A stretch of 64,000 bases of DNA from Paradevosia shaoguanensis. GTDB lineage: Bacteria > Pseudomonadota > Alphaproteobacteria > Rhizobiales > Devosiaceae. The stretch lies in the NCBI RefSeq assembly GCF_016801025.1, contig NZ_CP068983.1, forward strand, positions 3,526,501 through 3,590,500, written 5' to 3'. Under the pieces are notes generated by a model. It ran no database searches. It was not told the DNA's origin and worked only from the letters and a program-made list of their open reading frames with translations. The translations under genes were made by a program, and so were the position numbers. Positions 19,224-28,781 of the stretch are shown here, in pieces; the first letter of the stretch is position 1; the number at the start of each line of letters is the position of its first letter.

Positions 19224-20762
19224 ATGAGCAACCGCACCGTCCTCCTAGCATCGGGTCTCATCGCCGTGGCCGTCGTCGGCGCCGCACTTGGCGCCGTCTG
19301 GGAGCAGGGGCGAACGCAGAACGAAACGACCGAGGCGCTCGTGGCGGAAGCTCCCGCTGCCGCGCAGCCGGCGACCGCTCCAGCGCAGGCCGTCCAGGTG
19401 GCGCAGGCTGTGCAAGTTGCCCAGGCAGATCGGCAGTTGCCGACCAGCCAGGAGCAGATGCAACTCAGCTTCGCGCCGGTGGTGAAGGCGGTTTCGCCCT
19501 CCGTGGTCAACGTCTATGCCACCACTGTCGTTGCAGGATCGCGTTCGCCCTTTGCCAACGACCCGTTCTTCCAGCGCTTTTTCGGCGGCGGCAGCCCGTT
19601 CGACGCGGCGCCGAGGGAATCCAAGTCGCTGGGCTCGGGCGTCATCGTCAACGAGAGCGGGGTGATCCTCACCAATAGCCACGTAGTGCATGGCGCTACC
19701 GATGTGCGGGTGGCGACGGCCGACGGGCGCGAATACGCGGTCGATGTGGCGCTCGATGACGAGAAGACCGATCTGGCGGTTCTCAAGATCAAGAACGCGG
19801 GCCAGCGCAAGTTCCAGCCGCTGACCTTTGCGGATTCCGACCAGTTGCAGGTGGGTGACCTGGTGCTGGCCATCGGCAACCCGTTCGGGGTGGGGCAAAC
19901 GGTGACGAGTGGCATCGTCTCGGCTTTGGCGCGTACGGGCGTCGAGAGCAACAACTACGAGTTCTTCATCCAGACGGATGCGGCCATCAACCCGGGCAAT
20001 TCGGGCGGGGCGCTTGTTGATCTGCACGGCAACCTCGTCGGCATCAATACTGCGATCTTCAGCCAGTCGGGCGGCTCGGTGGGCATCGGCTTTGCCATTC
20101 CGGCCAACATGGCGCGGGTGATCGCCAATGCCGGCATCAGCGGGGCGCCGATCCAGCGGCCCTGGTTCGGGGCACGCACGCAGGACGTGACGGCCGATAT
20201 CGCAGACAGCATCGGGCTCGATCCGCCGCATGGTGCGCTGATCACGGAGATCGCAAAGGGCAGCTCGGCCGAGAAGGCGGGGTTCAAGCCGGGCGACGTG
20301 ATCCTTTCCGTCGATGGCGCCACGATCGACCAGGCCAGCAATTTCGACTATCGCATCGCCACCAAGCCGGTAGGCGAGACTGCCAAGATCGGGTTCTGGC
20401 GCGACCACAAGGAGCAGGAGATGGACCTGACGCTCGAGGCGGCGCCGGCGGGAACCGGGCAGGCCATCGAGATCAACGGCAATACGCGCTTTGCCGGAAC
20501 GACTGTGGAGACGCTCTCTCCCGCCGTTGCGCAGGAGCTTGGCCTCGACTTTAATGCGAAGGGCGTGGTGGTCACCGCCATCGCCAGCGGCTCGCCCGCC
20601 GACCAGATGGGCTTGCAGAAGGGCGATATCATCATCAGCCTCAACGGAACGGAAATGACGGACGCGGAGACGTTCAAGAACACGGCTTCCAGTCGGGCCA
20701 ATACCTGGCAGATCGTGCTGCAGCGCGGCGGCCAGGTGTTCCGTTCGTTCGTCAGTGGATAA
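19224..20762 (+). CDS. DegP/HtrA-family periplasmic serine protease
   Basis: This periplasmic quality-control protease/chaperone is 512 residues long. It has an N-terminal hydrophobic signal or anchor (about 5-25) and an Ala/Gln/Val-rich linker with a short repeat (QAVQVA, twice). The trypsin-like domain carries the catalytic triad His153 (TNSHVVHG), Asp183 (KTDLAVLKI) and Ser260 (NPGNSGGAL). Two PDZ domains follow (about 310-400 and 420-510), as in DegP/DegQ/MucD. It is encoded two bases ahead of rarA. Family assignment is firm; which Deg paralogue is not. Confidence 0.95.
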   Translation: MSNRTVLLASGLIAVAVVGAALGAVWEQGRTQNETTEALVAEAPAAAQPATAPAQAVQVAQAVQVAQADRQLPTSQEQMQLSFAPVVKAVSPSVVNVYATTVVAGSRSPFANDPFFQRFFGGGSPFDAAPRESKSLGSGVIVNESGVILTNSHVVHGATDVRVATADGREYAVDVALDDEKTDLAVLKIKNAGQRKFQPLTFADSDQLQVGDLVLAIGNPFGVGQTVTSGIVSALARTGVESNNYEFFIQTDAAINPGNSGGALVDLHGNLVGINTAIFSQSGGSVGIGFAIPANMARVIANAGISGAPIQRPWFGARTQDVTADIADSIGLDPPHGALITEIAKGSSAEKAGFKPGDVILSVDGATIDQASNFDYRIATKPVGETAKIGFWRDHKEQEMDLTLEAAPAGTGQAIEINGNTRFAGTTVETLSPAVAQELGLDFNAKGVVVTAIASGSPADQMGLQKGDIIISLNGTEMTDAETFKNTASSRANTWQIVLQRGGQVFRSFVSG

Positions 20763-20764
20763 GC

Positions 20765-22099
20765 ATGGGCGATCTTTTCTCGCCGGAGCCGGATGGCGCT
20801 GAGCCGTCCGGCGAGGACCTCACCAACCGGCCCCTGGCCGACCAGCTTCGGCCGCGCTCGCTCGACGAGGTGATCGGCCAGCAGCACCTGCTCGGGCCCG
20901 AGGGCACGCTGCGGCGCATGATTGCGTCGGGGCGCCTTGGCTCGCTCATCCTTTGGGGCCCACCGGGCACCGGCAAGACGACCGTCGCGCGATTGCTGGC
21001 CGACCAGATCGGCTACAAGTTCGAGCAGATTTCAGCCGTGTTCTCGGGCGTTGCCGACCTCAAGAAGGCATTCGAGAAGGCGCGGGGCGAACGGATGGCG
21101 GGCAAGCGCACGCTGCTCTTCGTCGACGAGATTCATCGCTTCAACCGCGCCCAGCAGGATGGCTTCCTGCCGGTGATGGAGGACGGCACGGTGGTGCTCG
21201 TGGGTGCGACGACGGAAAATCCGTCGTTCGAGCTCAACGCGGCCCTGCTCTCGCGCAGCCAGGTGTTGCGGTTCGAATCCCTCTCGCTCGAAGACCTCGA
21301 GGCCCTGGCGAAGCGGGCCGAGGCCAAGACCGGCGAGCAATTGCCGCTCGATGACGATGCGCGGGCGATGCTGCTGACGCTCGCCGATGGCGACGGGCGG
21401 GCGCTGCTCGGGCTGGTCGAGGAAGTCATGGCTTCGGCGCGGCCGGGCGAGGTGCTGGACAAGGCTTCGCTGCTCACGGTCGTGCAACGGCGAGCGCCGA
21501 TCTACGACAAGGCGCAGGACGGGCACTACAATCTCATTTCGGCGCTGCACAAGACCATTCGCGGCTCGGACCCGAATGCGGCGCTCTACTATTTCGCGCG
21601 CATGCTGGAGGCTGGAGAGGACCCGCTGTTCCTGGCGCGGCGGCTGATCCGCATGTCGGTGGAAGACATCGGCCTTGCCGATCCTCAGGCGCTGCAGCAG
21701 GCGATCGCGGCGCGCGATGCCTACCAAATGCTCGGTTCGCCCGAAGGGGAGCTGGCGCTGGCGCAGGTGGTCGTCTACCTGGCGCTCGCGCCCAAGTCGA
21801 ACGCGGTCTACACCGCCTTCAAGTCGGCGATGAAGGTGGCGCGGGATACCGGTTCGCCGATGCCGCCGATGGTGATCCTCAATGCGCCCACCAAGCTCAT
21901 GGGCAAGCAGGGGTACGGCGCGGGCTATATCTACGACCACGACACGCCCGAGGCGTTTTCGGGGCAGGAATATTTCCCCGAAAAGATCGGGCGGCAGGAT
22001 TTCTATCGGCCGGTGGAGCGCGGTTTCGAGCGCGACCTGGCCAAGCGGCTCGAGTATTTTACCCGCCTGCGCGAGAAGAAGCGGGGCGAGGAGCGATAA
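20765..22099 (+). CDS. rarA: Replication-associated recombination protein A
   Basis: RarA (MgsA) is a clamp-loader-like AAA+ ATPase acting at stalled replication forks. The 444 residues have Walker A GPPGTGKT (65-72), Walker [10 protein letters not shown] (119-127), sensor 1 [10 protein letters not shown] and the C-terminal tetramerisation region beginning [23 protein letters not shown]. That region includes MSVEDIG (297-303). It directly follows the protease gene with a two-base gap. The same C-terminal pattern recurs in a separate gene near 36 kb. Confidence 0.96.
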   Translation: MGDLFSPEPDGAEPSGEDLTNRPLADQLRPRSLDEVIGQQHLLGPEGTLRRMIASGRLGSLILWGPPGTGKTTVARLLADQIGYKFEQISAVFSGVADLKKAFEKARGERMAGKRTLLFVDEIHRFNRAQQDGFLPVMEDGTVVLVGATTENPSFELNAALLSRSQVLRFESLSLEDLEALAKRAEAKTGEQLPLDDDARAMLLTLADGDGRALLGLVEEVMASARPGEVLDKASLLTVVQRRAPIYDKAQDGHYNLISALHKTIRGSDPNAALYYFARMLEAGEDPLFLARRLIRMSVEDIGLADPQALQQAIAARDAYQMLGSPEGELALAQVVVYLALAPKSNAVYTAFKSAMKVARDTGSPMPPMVILNAPTKLMGKQGYGAGYIYDHDTPEAFSGQEYFPEKIGRQDFYRPVERGFERDLAKRLEYFTRLREKKRGEER

Positions 22100-22109
22100 C
22101 CCGTACCGT

Positions 22110-22194
22110 ACTTCCCCGGCGAAAGCCGGGGCCCATGGATTGCGCCACTCCTGTGGGGCGGTGCAATAGGCCCCGGCTCTTCGGCCGGGGAAGT
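22110..22194 (+). repeat. 86-base dispersed palindromic element, copy 2
   Basis: This copy has the full end arms and GGTGCAATAGGCCCCGG, with a partly decayed centre (CCACTCCTGTGGGG). GGTGGTGGGG follows. It lies between the convergent rarA and patatin-like genes. Confidence 0.88.
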
Positions 22195-22239
22195 TCGGTG
22201 GTGGGGAGAGGCTAGAGGGACAGGGGAAAGGGCATCTAC

Positions 22240-23346
22240 CTACCGACTGCTCTGCCAGGAGCCGGCGCTGCCGTGTTGCAGGCCGAGGGCGTAGAGATCG
22301 TTGAGCCAGGCCTGGATCTGGGCGCTCTTGGTCGGCGTTTCGGGGAAGCCGCCGGGGATGGCCGCGAGGTGGTAGGTGATGCCGTAGGCGCGGGCAGTGT
22401 TCTCCAGTTCGCGCACGTCGCCGCGGTCGCGATATTTGAGCAGGGTCGGGACGGCGCGGCCGAGGACGGAGAGGCCGGTGGCCTTGACGATCTGCGGGCT
22501 GGGCTGGGTAGTGCCGTTGTAGATGGCGTAGAGCGTGCCCTGCGACTTGGCGCCCTGGCCGCCGCCCGGCAGCATCACGAATTGCTGGGTGATGCCGCCA
22601 TCCACATGCAGCTCGTCATATTGCTTGCCATCGATGGTCACCTCGATGAGCACCGGCGGGAAGAAGCCGGGCAGGGCGGCCGAGGCCAGGATGATCTGGC
22701 GGACGAGCTCAAGCTTGTTGGGGATGTTGCTGTTGGCGATGGCGCCGATATCCCAGACGACCGGGCGCTCGGCATCGAGATTGGTGGTGCCGACGAGAAG
22801 CCGACGGCCCTTGCGGTGCTCCGCGGCGATGGCGGCCAGCGTTTCCTCATCGATGATGTAGGCGATGGCGCGCTTGACCGGCGTGTTGTCGGCAAGGGCG
22901 GGGGCGCCGAACAATACGGCGAGGAAGCCGGGGCCGGCGATGTGGTCGGTGTTGACCTGCGAAAGGATGGCGTGGAGGCGCGGATCGTAGCGCGGGCCGA
23001 GAAAGGCCAGTGGCGCGATCATGGCGCCTACGCTGATGCCGGTGACGAGATCGAAATTCGGGCGGTTGCCGCGCGCTGACCAGCCGGTGAGGTAGCCGGC
23101 GCCATAGGCGCCGTTGAGGCCGCCGCCGGAGAGGCTGAGGATGTGCTTGTCGCGCCGGAAGGCATTGGCATAGGCGGCCGGCAACTGGTCGCCCCAATAG
23201 CGGATGGGCGTCTTGGTGCCGAAGCTCGCCTCGTCGATCCGCGCCATCGGCACGGGATCGCGCAGCATTGTCGTGCAGCCTGCAGCCAGTGACAGGGTGA
23301 AACCCAGGATCAAGGCGCGCAAAGACGCTCGGATTATCTTGTTCAT
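22240..23346 (-). CDS. Patatin-like phospholipase, lipoprotein (paralogue 2)
   Basis: This predicted membrane-anchored lipid acyl hydrolase starts best at MNKIIRASLRALILGF (368 residues). That start gives a lipoprotein signal with lipobox LAAGC near residue 24; an ATG eight codons upstream is also open. Patatin features are the oxyanion loop SGGGLNGAYGAGYL, the nucleophile motif GISVG and the Asp motif DGGITQQ. It lies 66 bases from a second gene of the same family and orientation. Substrate and physiological role are unknown. Confidence 0.88.
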   Translation of the reverse strand: MNKIIRASLRALILGFTLSLAAGCTTMLRDPVPMARIDEASFGTKTPIRYWGDQLPAAYANAFRRDKHILSLSGGGLNGAYGAGYLTGWSARGNRPNFDLVTGISVGAMIAPLAFLGPRYDPRLHAILSQVNTDHIAGPGFLAVLFGAPALADNTPVKRAIAYIIDEETLAAIAAEHRKGRRLLVGTTNLDAERPVVWDIGAIANSNIPNKLELVRQIILASAALPGFFPPVLIEVTIDGKQYDELHVDGGITQQFVMLPGGGQGAKSQGTLYAIYNGTTQPSPQIVKATGLSVLGRAVPTLLKYRDRGDVRELENTARAYGITYHLAAIPGGFPETPTKSAQIQAWLNDLYALGLQHGSAGSWQSSR

Positions 23347-23412
23347 CGCAGAAATGCCCCCAAACAGCATCCCTGCTAGCCGTCAGGCGCTAAGAATTGG
23401 TTCCGAAACTCG

Positions 23413-24555
23413 CTAAGGATGCTTCTGCCAGTTCCCGGCACGCCCGTTTTTGTATCCGAAGGTGAACAGCTCGTTGAGCCAGGCGGGCGAAGCCATGAAC
23501 AAATTGTCTGGTTGTGGGAAGTCGGCGGCGATGGCGGTGAGCATGTATTTGATGCCGCGCGCCCGTACCGCGTTCTCCAGCACGATGATGTCGCCGCGGC
23601 CGCGATACTTGAGCAGGGACGGTACGGCGCGGGCCAGGACCGAGACGCTCGAGACCTGCTGGATGGCGTCGCGCTGCGGTTCGATCGTGCCGTTGTAGAT
23701 GACGTAGAGCGTGCCGTTGAGCTTGGGGCCGCTGGCGCCGAAGCCGCCAGGGAGCAGCACCACCTGCTGGGTAACGCCGCCATCGACGTGGAGTTCGTCA
23801 TAGGGCTTGCCCTCGGCGTTCACGCGGATCAGCACCGGCGGGAAGATGCCGGGCACGGCCGCCGAGGCGAGGATGATGGTGCGCACCAGTTCAAGCCGGT
23901 TGACGATGTTGCTGTTGGCGATGGCGCCGATATCCCAGACGACGGGTCGCTCGGCATCGAGGTTGGTGGTGCCGATGAGGAGGCGGCGGCCGGCGCGGTG
24001 CTCGGCGGCGATCTCATCGAGCGCCTGCTGGTCGACGACCTGCGCGATAGCCATGCGGAGCGGGGTGTTGTCGGCAATGGCCGGAGCACCGAGAAGGGCG
24101 GCGAGCACGCCCGGGCCCTTGGTACGCTGCACGGCGAGGTTGGAGAAGATGGATTCCATGCGCTTGTCGTAGCGCGGGCCGAGGAAGGCCATGGGGGCGA
24201 TGACCGCGCCCACGCTGATGCCGGTGACGATATCGAATTTCGGCCGGTCGCCCCGGGCAGTCCAGCCCACGAGGAAACCGGCGCCATAGGCGCCGTTCAT
24301 GCCGCCGCCGGAAAGGGCGAGGAATTTCGGAGAGGCCGATCGCGCGAGGCCGGAGAATATCTCGGAATTGCCCTTGGGCAGTTCGTCGCCCCAGTAGCGG
24401 ATGACGGGTGAGGAGACGAGCGCCGCGGTTTCAGCATCTGCGGCTGGAACCGGGTGCCGAATGCCGAACGAAGAACACGCGGCTACGGCGAGCAGCGTGA
24501 CCGTTACCGTGAGCATGCGCAAGCCAACGGCAACCTTCGAGATTAGTGATGTCAT
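23413..24555 (-). CDS. Patatin-like phospholipase, lipoprotein (paralogue 1)
   Basis: This 380-residue patatin-family hydrolase, read from MTSLISKVAVGLRMLTV, has lipobox LAVAAC. It carries ALSGGGMNGAYGAGFL, GISVG (nucleophile serine) and DGGVTQQVV (catalytic Asp), the same order as its neighbour. Blocks such as VIRYWGDELP, TTNLDAERPVVWDIGAIANSNI and LYVIYNGT are nearly shared with the downstream copy, so the pair is a tandem duplication. An in-frame start 23 codons further upstream would spoil the signal sequence. It diverges from crcB with 94 bases between. Confidence 0.88.
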   Translation of the reverse strand: MTSLISKVAVGLRMLTVTVTLLAVAACSSFGIRHPVPAADAETAALVSSPVIRYWGDELPKGNSEIFSGLARSASPKFLALSGGGMNGAYGAGFLVGWTARGDRPKFDIVTGISVGAVIAPMAFLGPRYDKRMESIFSNLAVQRTKGPGVLAALLGAPAIADNTPLRMAIAQVVDQQALDEIAAEHRAGRRLLIGTTNLDAERPVVWDIGAIANSNIVNRLELVRTIILASAAVPGIFPPVLIRVNAEGKPYDELHVDGGVTQQVVLLPGGFGASGPKLNGTLYVIYNGTIEPQRDAIQQVSSVSVLARAVPSLLKYRGRGDIIVLENAVRARGIKYMLTAIAADFPQPDNLFMASPAWLNELFTFGYKNGRAGNWQKHP

Positions 24556-24649
24556 CGCCGCACCGATGCCCCTCAAGCCGAAAGTCTGTCGCCGACGATA
24601 CCAAACTATTGTAGGACGAGCCATTATCGGAACCGCTTGGATTTATTTC

Positions 24650-25033
24650 ATGCTCGAAGTGTTGCTTGTTGGCCTTGGCGGCGCCATCGGCGCGGTCAGC
24701 CGTTATGGCGTGTCGGTACTGGTCGGGCGCATCTGGTGGTCGACGTTCCCGCTGGCGACGCTGCTCATCAATATCGCGGGTTCGTTCGCGATGGGCGTGC
24801 TCGTCGGCCTGTTGGCGCGCTTCGTGCCGCCGCACCAGCAGGAGCTGCGCCTGTTCTTCGCCATCGGCATCCTGGGCGGGTTCACCACGTTCTCCTCGTT
24901 CTCGCTCGATGCGATGACGCTGATCGAACGCGGCCAATGGAACGATGCGCTGCTCTACGCGGTGCTTTCGGTTGTAGTTTCGATTGCGGCGCTCTATGTC
25001 GGGCTCCTGATTACAAGAGGCACGGGCGCATGA
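24650..25033 (+). CDS. crcB: Fluoride ion channel CrcB/FluC
   Basis: CrcB is a small inner-membrane channel that exports fluoride as a dual-topology dimer. The ATG at 24650 gives 127 residues beginning MLEVLLVGLGGAIGAVSRYG. Four hydrophobic segments and the signatures GGAIGAVSRY, TLLINIAGSFAMG and GILGGFTTFSSFSLDA are present. A longer in-frame reading overlaps the divergent gene and is rejected. The end overlaps rluC by four bases (ATGA). I found no fluoride riboswitch in the 94-base upstream gap. Confidence 0.95.
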   Translation: MLEVLLVGLGGAIGAVSRYGVSVLVGRIWWSTFPLATLLINIAGSFAMGVLVGLLARFVPPHQQELRLFFAIGILGGFTTFSSFSLDAMTLIERGQWNDALLYAVLSVVVSIAALYVGLLITRGTGA

Positions 25034-26019
25034 GCGCAGTACAGGAAAGAACGGTTTCCACGGACGAAGAGGGCATGCGGCTGGACCGCTGGTTCGCCCT
25101 GCATTTCCCGCAATTGGGGTTCGGCCGGCTGCAGAAGCTTATCCGCACCGGGCAGGTGCGCGTGGACAAGGGCAGGGCGCAGACCAATACGCGGCTCTCC
25201 GCCGGCCAGACCGTGCGCGTGCCGCCGGTCGACGACCCGGGCACGCCCAAGCCGATGCGCATCAACGAGGAAGATGCCGAATTCCTGCGCTCGATCATTC
25301 TCTACGAGGATGACGAGCTTTACGTCTTCAACAAGCCCTACGGGCTGGCGGTACAGGGCGGCACGAACACCAAGCGCCATATCGACGGCATGCTCAAGAG
25401 CCTGCCCAACAAGAAGGGCGAGCCGCCCCGGCTGGTGCATCGCCTCGACCGCGATACGTCGGGCTGCCTCGTCGTGGCCAAGACGCATGCGGCGGCTAGC
25501 CATTTCGGCGCCGTGTTCCGTTCGCGCTCGGCGCGCAAGATCTACTGGGCCGTGGTCTTCGGCAATCCGGCGCCGCGCCAGGGCGAGATTTCGTGCTTCC
25601 TTGCCAAGCAGCCGACGCAGGATGGCGAGCAGATGATCGTGGTGCCGCACGGCTATCCCGGCGCGCAGCACTCACAGACCTATTATTCGACCACCGATAC
25701 GGCCGGGCGCCGTTTCGCCTGGGTGACGCTCAAGCCCGTCACGGGCCGTACCCACCAGCTGCGCGTGCACATGGCCCAGCTCGGCAATCCGATCCTCGGC
25801 GATCCGCGCTATTTCAACATCCAGAACTGGGACGCTCCGGAGGGCCTGGCCGAGGGGCTGCAGCTTCATGCCCGCCGCATCACGCTGCCGCTGCGTAGCG
25901 GCAAGAAGCTGGATGTGTCCGCGCCTCTGCCCCCGCATATGCAGGCAACGTTCGACGCCCTCGGGTTCGACGCGGCGCGCTATGACGCGCAGAACACGGA
26001 TCCGGAAGCGGACGCCTGA
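25030..26019 (+). CDS. rluC: 23S rRNA pseudouridine synthase, RluC type
   Basis: RluC-type enzymes isomerise uridines in 23S rRNA to pseudouridine. The 329 residues start with an S4 RNA-binding domain (about 13-75, MRLDRWFALHFPQLGFGRLQKLIRTGQVRVD). The catalytic domain follows with HRLDRDTSG (137-145), where Asp140 is the expected nucleophile, and GRTHQLRVHMAQLGNPILGD. It is coupled to crcB by a 4-base overlap. RluC versus RluD specificity is inferred only from family resemblance. Confidence 0.92.
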   Translation: MSAVQERTVSTDEEGMRLDRWFALHFPQLGFGRLQKLIRTGQVRVDKGRAQTNTRLSAGQTVRVPPVDDPGTPKPMRINEEDAEFLRSIILYEDDELYVFNKPYGLAVQGGTNTKRHIDGMLKSLPNKKGEPPRLVHRLDRDTSGCLVVAKTHAAASHFGAVFRSRSARKIYWAVVFGNPAPRQGEISCFLAKQPTQDGEQMIVVPHGYPGAQHSQTYYSTTDTAGRRFAWVTLKPVTGRTHQLRVHMAQLGNPILGDPRYFNIQNWDAPEGLAEGLQLHARRITLPLRSGKKLDVSAPLPPHMQATFDALGFDAARYDAQNTDPEADA

Positions 26020-26128
26020 GCCTTTCCGACACGCATAGTTGAATGGGCCAGCCCAAACGGGCTGGTTATCCTCCCCTGGCCTTCGCTGGGGGCGGAGGGC
26101 GACTGCATGTCCATCAAGGAGAGGAATC

Positions 26129-26758
26129 ATGAAGACCATCGCTCTAGCCGTAGCTTCGGCAACGTTTCTCGCCGTGACTTCCCCTGCCGCACTGGCCCAG
26201 GATTCGATGAGCTTTTTCGTCACAAGCGTGGGCTTGGGCGACGGAGCCAATCTGGGCGGACTTGAGGGCGCCGATGCCCATTGCCTCAAGCTGGCCGAGG
26301 CGGCCGGCGTTTCGGGCAAGGAATGGCGCGCCTATCTCAGCGCCGAAGGCGTCAATGCCAAGGACCGGATCGGGGCCGGCCCCTGGAGCAATGTGAAGGG
26401 TGACGTCATCGCCACCGATGTAGCCGCGCTCCACAGCCCGCAGATCAATCTCACCAAAGAGACCGCACTCAGCGAAAAGGGCGAGATGATCAATGGGCGG
26501 GGCGATACGCCCAATACCCACGATATCCTCACGGGCGCGAATCCGGACGGCACGCTTGCCGCCGGCAAGACCTGCGGGGACTGGACCAGCAATGCCGACG
26601 GCGTCGCGATCGTGGGCCATTCGGATCGCACGGGGCTCGACGATTCCGACGCGGCCAGATCGTGGAACTCCTCGCACGAGACCCGCGGCGGATGCGGTCA
26701 GGCCGCGCTCCAGGGTACGGGCGGGGCTGGCCTCTTCTACTGTTTCGCGGCCAACTGA
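26129..26758 (+). CDS. Secreted lectin-like protein
   Basis: This 209-residue protein has a clear signal peptide (MKTIALAVASATFLAVTSPAALAQ, cleavage after about residue 24). The mature part has conserved-looking DAHCLKLAEAAGVSGKEWRAYLS, TCGDWTSNADG and a C-terminal GGCGQAALQGTGGAGLFYCFAAN, with four cysteines that could form two disulfides. It resembles small alphaproteobacterial secreted proteins annotated as lectins with a C-type-lectin-like fold (inference). The ribosome binding site AAGGAGAGG is strong. It sits between rluC and the HAD gene. Confidence 0.7.
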   Translation: MKTIALAVASATFLAVTSPAALAQDSMSFFVTSVGLGDGANLGGLEGADAHCLKLAEAAGVSGKEWRAYLSAEGVNAKDRIGAGPWSNVKGDVIATDVAALHSPQINLTKETALSEKGEMINGRGDTPNTHDILTGANPDGTLAAGKTCGDWTSNADGVAIVGHSDRTGLDDSDAARSWNSSHETRGGCGQAALQGTGGAGLFYCFAAN

Positions 26759-26778
26759 GCCGCGCTCAGGCAAATCTC

Positions 26779-26811
26779 GTCGGGGTGTGGTGACACGCCC
26801 CGACATTTGTG
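26779..26811 (+). terminator. Hairpin after the lectin-like gene
   Basis: A stem of about 11 bp (GTCGGGGTGTG with CACGCCCCGAC, including one G-U pair) closes a 4-base loop 20 bases after the stop. The following sequence is T-rich but broken (ATTTGTGATTT). It is a likely terminator that would separate this gene from the phosphatase. Confidence 0.5.
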
Positions 26812-26842
26812 ATTTGCAGCCTCCAGCAAAGGAGACTGCCCG

Positions 26843-27505
26843 ATGAAGCTCGTCGTTTTCGATATGGATGGGACGCTGATCGATACCCATGGGCTCATCA
26901 CCGAGCAGATGGGACGGGCGTTTACGAGCCTGGGGCTCGAGGCGCCGACCGTCGAGGCATCGCGGCGGGTGATCGGGCTGTCGCTGCCGGTCGCCATCGG
27001 GCAATTGGCGGGAAGCGAGGATACGGACCTCGTGGGCCGGCTCGTCGAGAGCTACCGGACGCTCTATCGCGCCAGCCTCACCGAATCCGCCGATCGCGAG
27101 CCGCTGTTCCCCGGCACGCGCGAGGCGCTCGACCGCCTGCGGGGCGATGACAGCGCCATTCTCGGCATAGCTACGGGCAAGGGGCTGACCGGCGTCAACC
27201 GCATCCTCGGCATTCACGGGCTTGCTGGGCACTTCTCGACGCTGCAGACGCCGGACCACAACCCTTCCAAGCCGCATCCGGGCATGCTGCTGCGGGCGAT
27301 GTCGGAAACCGGGGCCGATACCGCCGAGACGATCATGATCGGGGATACGACGTTCGACATCCAGCTCGCCAATGCGGCGGGGGTGCGATCGATCGGCGTT
27401 TCCTGGGGTTATCATGACCGGGAGGAATTGGTGGCGGCTGGTGCTACACTGATGATCGACCGCTATGACGACCTCGATGCGGCGATCGCATCGCTATTGG
27501 AGTAG
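26843..27505 (+). CDS. HAD-superfamily phosphatase (subfamily IA)
   Basis: This 220-residue haloacid-dehalogenase hydrolase has motif I FDMDGTLIDT (nucleophile and acid aspartates), motif II ATGKG, the lysine motif (SKPHPGML) and motif IV IGDTTFDIQLA. The pattern matches phosphoglycolate-phosphatase-like or nucleotidase-like members. The true substrate is not evident. AAGGAG precedes the ATG. It lies five bases ahead of the ATP12 gene, so the two are likely cotranscribed. Confidence 0.88.
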   Translation: MKLVVFDMDGTLIDTHGLITEQMGRAFTSLGLEAPTVEASRRVIGLSLPVAIGQLAGSEDTDLVGRLVESYRTLYRASLTESADREPLFPGTREALDRLRGDDSAILGIATGKGLTGVNRILGIHGLAGHFSTLQTPDHNPSKPHPGMLLRAMSETGADTAETIMIGDTTFDIQLANAAGVRSIGVSWGYHDREELVAAGATLMIDRYDDLDAAIASLLE

Positions 27506-27509
27506 AACC

Positions 27510-28286
27510 ATGCGCGAGTTCCTCGAAGACGCCTTCCAGCATCGCGACGACGGCTATGGCCGTGCGCAAAAGCATGCCAAGCAGGAGCTGCCCAAGCGCT
27601 TCTACAAGGAAACCGGCGTCGTGCCGGTCGAGGGGGGCTTCACCGTCACGCTCGACGGCCGCCCGACGCGGACGCCGGGGCGGGTGCCCGTCGTGGTGCC
27701 GGTCGCCGGCATCGCCACCATCATGGCCGAGGAATGGGCGGCGCAGGGCGAACGGATCGACGCGCAGACCATGCCGATGGTGCGGCTCGTGAATTCGGCG
27801 CTGGAAAGCGGCGAGGGCATGGTGCCCAGCTTCCGCGACGAGGTGGTCAAGTTCGCCGGTAGCGACCTGATGCTCTATCGCGCTGAAAGTCCGCGCGAGC
27901 TGGCGGCGGAACAGGAAGCCATGTGGGACGAGGCCCTGGTCAAGCTGGCCCGTCATTTCGGCGTCAGCTTCCAGCCGACCATCGGCATCCTGCACCAGCC
28001 GCAGCCGCCGGCAACGCTGGCCAAGCTGGAGGAATCACTGGAAGGCGAGGGGCTGCTGGTGCTGACGGCGCTGGTGTCTATCACCGGCCTTACCGGTTCG
28101 GGCCTGCTCGCAATTGGCCTGCTCAACCGCCTCTTCACGCCCGATTATGTGTGGAGTGCCGCGCATGTCGATGAGGATTTCCAGATCCGCCAATGGGGCG
28201 AGGACGAGGAAGCAATCGAGCGCCGGGCTCGCCGCCGTATCGAATTTGATACAGCGGTGAAGCTCATCGAGTTGATGCGCGGCTAG
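27510..28286 (+). CDS. ATP12-family F1-ATPase assembly chaperone
   Basis: Mitochondrial Atp12 binds the F1 alpha subunit during ATP synthase assembly. Alphaproteobacteria keep homologues of this chaperone. The ATG at 27510 gives MREFLEDAFQHRDDGYGRAQ and 258 residues. Family blocks are FYKETGVVPVEGGFTVTLDGRPTRTPGR, EWAAQGERIDAQTMPMVRLVNSA and the C-terminal YVWSAAHVDEDFQIRQWGEDEEA. It directly follows the HAD gene. Confidence 0.93.
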   Translation: MREFLEDAFQHRDDGYGRAQKHAKQELPKRFYKETGVVPVEGGFTVTLDGRPTRTPGRVPVVVPVAGIATIMAEEWAAQGERIDAQTMPMVRLVNSALESGEGMVPSFRDEVVKFAGSDLMLYRAESPRELAAEQEAMWDEALVKLARHFGVSFQPTIGILHQPQPPATLAKLEESLEGEGLLVLTALVSITGLTGSGLLAIGLLNRLFTPDYVWSAAHVDEDFQIRQWGEDEEAIERRARRRIEFDTAVKLIELMRG

Positions 28287-28287
28287 G

Positions 28288-28309
28288 CGGACTGGCGAGC
28301 CAGTCCGCA
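28288..28309. terminator. Hairpin between convergent genes
   Basis: A perfect 9-bp stem (GCGGACTGG/CCAGTCCGC) with a 4-base loop lies between the ATP12 stop and the converging small secreted-protein gene. It has no T-run on either side, so it may act as a weak bidirectional terminator or as an mRNA 3' end stabiliser. Confidence 0.45.
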
Positions 28310-28319
28310 AGTGCTTGAG

Positions 28320-28685
28320 TCAGTGTTCCATATCGATCGTGGCGCTCCACGGCGCCTGATAGTCCGTCGAATTGGGAGGGCAAGACTCGATCCCGCTTGC
28401 CTTCTCGGGCGTTCCTTCAAGAATCCCGAAAGCGCATAGCGACGCGCGACCCTCGATGCCCTCCACATGGGTGTGGTAATACGTCCCCATAAGGGCGAAC
28501 ACCGTTCCCGTCCGGCCGTCCGTGAAGTCGACTCTGCCCGCGTAGCCGGTCGCAGAGGGTTGCGGGAATCTCCATGTCGAGTGTTCCTCGCCGTTCACTC
28601 CGCTGGTCACGTGCCAGGTTTCCGCATGTGCGATGCCGGCGAAACCCATCCCCAGTGCGATCAGCCCGTACTTCCATGCACGCAT
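28320..28685 (-). CDS. Small secreted protein of unknown function
   Basis: This 121-residue protein has a signal peptide (MRAWKYGLIALGMGFAGIAHA, cleavage before ETWHV). The mature domain (~100 residues) has two cysteines (SLCAFG, ESCPPN) and many aromatic residues (TYYHTHVEG). I do not recognise a family. The reading frame, signal sequence and upstream GGAGGCGAT support a real gene. It converges with the ATP12 gene. Confidence 0.65.
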   Translation of the reverse strand: MRAWKYGLIALGMGFAGIAHAETWHVTSGVNGEEHSTWRFPQPSATGYAGRVDFTDGRTGTVFALMGTYYHTHVEGIEGRASLCAFGILEGTPEKASGIESCPPNSTDYQAPWSATIDMEH

Positions 28686-28781
28686 TATCGCCTCCCTTCC
28701 TGGCGTCGAGGGGAAGCTAACATTCGAGCGGGGGGCAGCGGGATTCGTCAGTTCGGACGATCATTGTCGCCCGAAGGTTGT

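Noticed and set aside
24556-24649. Fluoride riboswitch upstream of crcB
   Set aside because: The 94-base gap shows none of the conserved motif that I can recognise.
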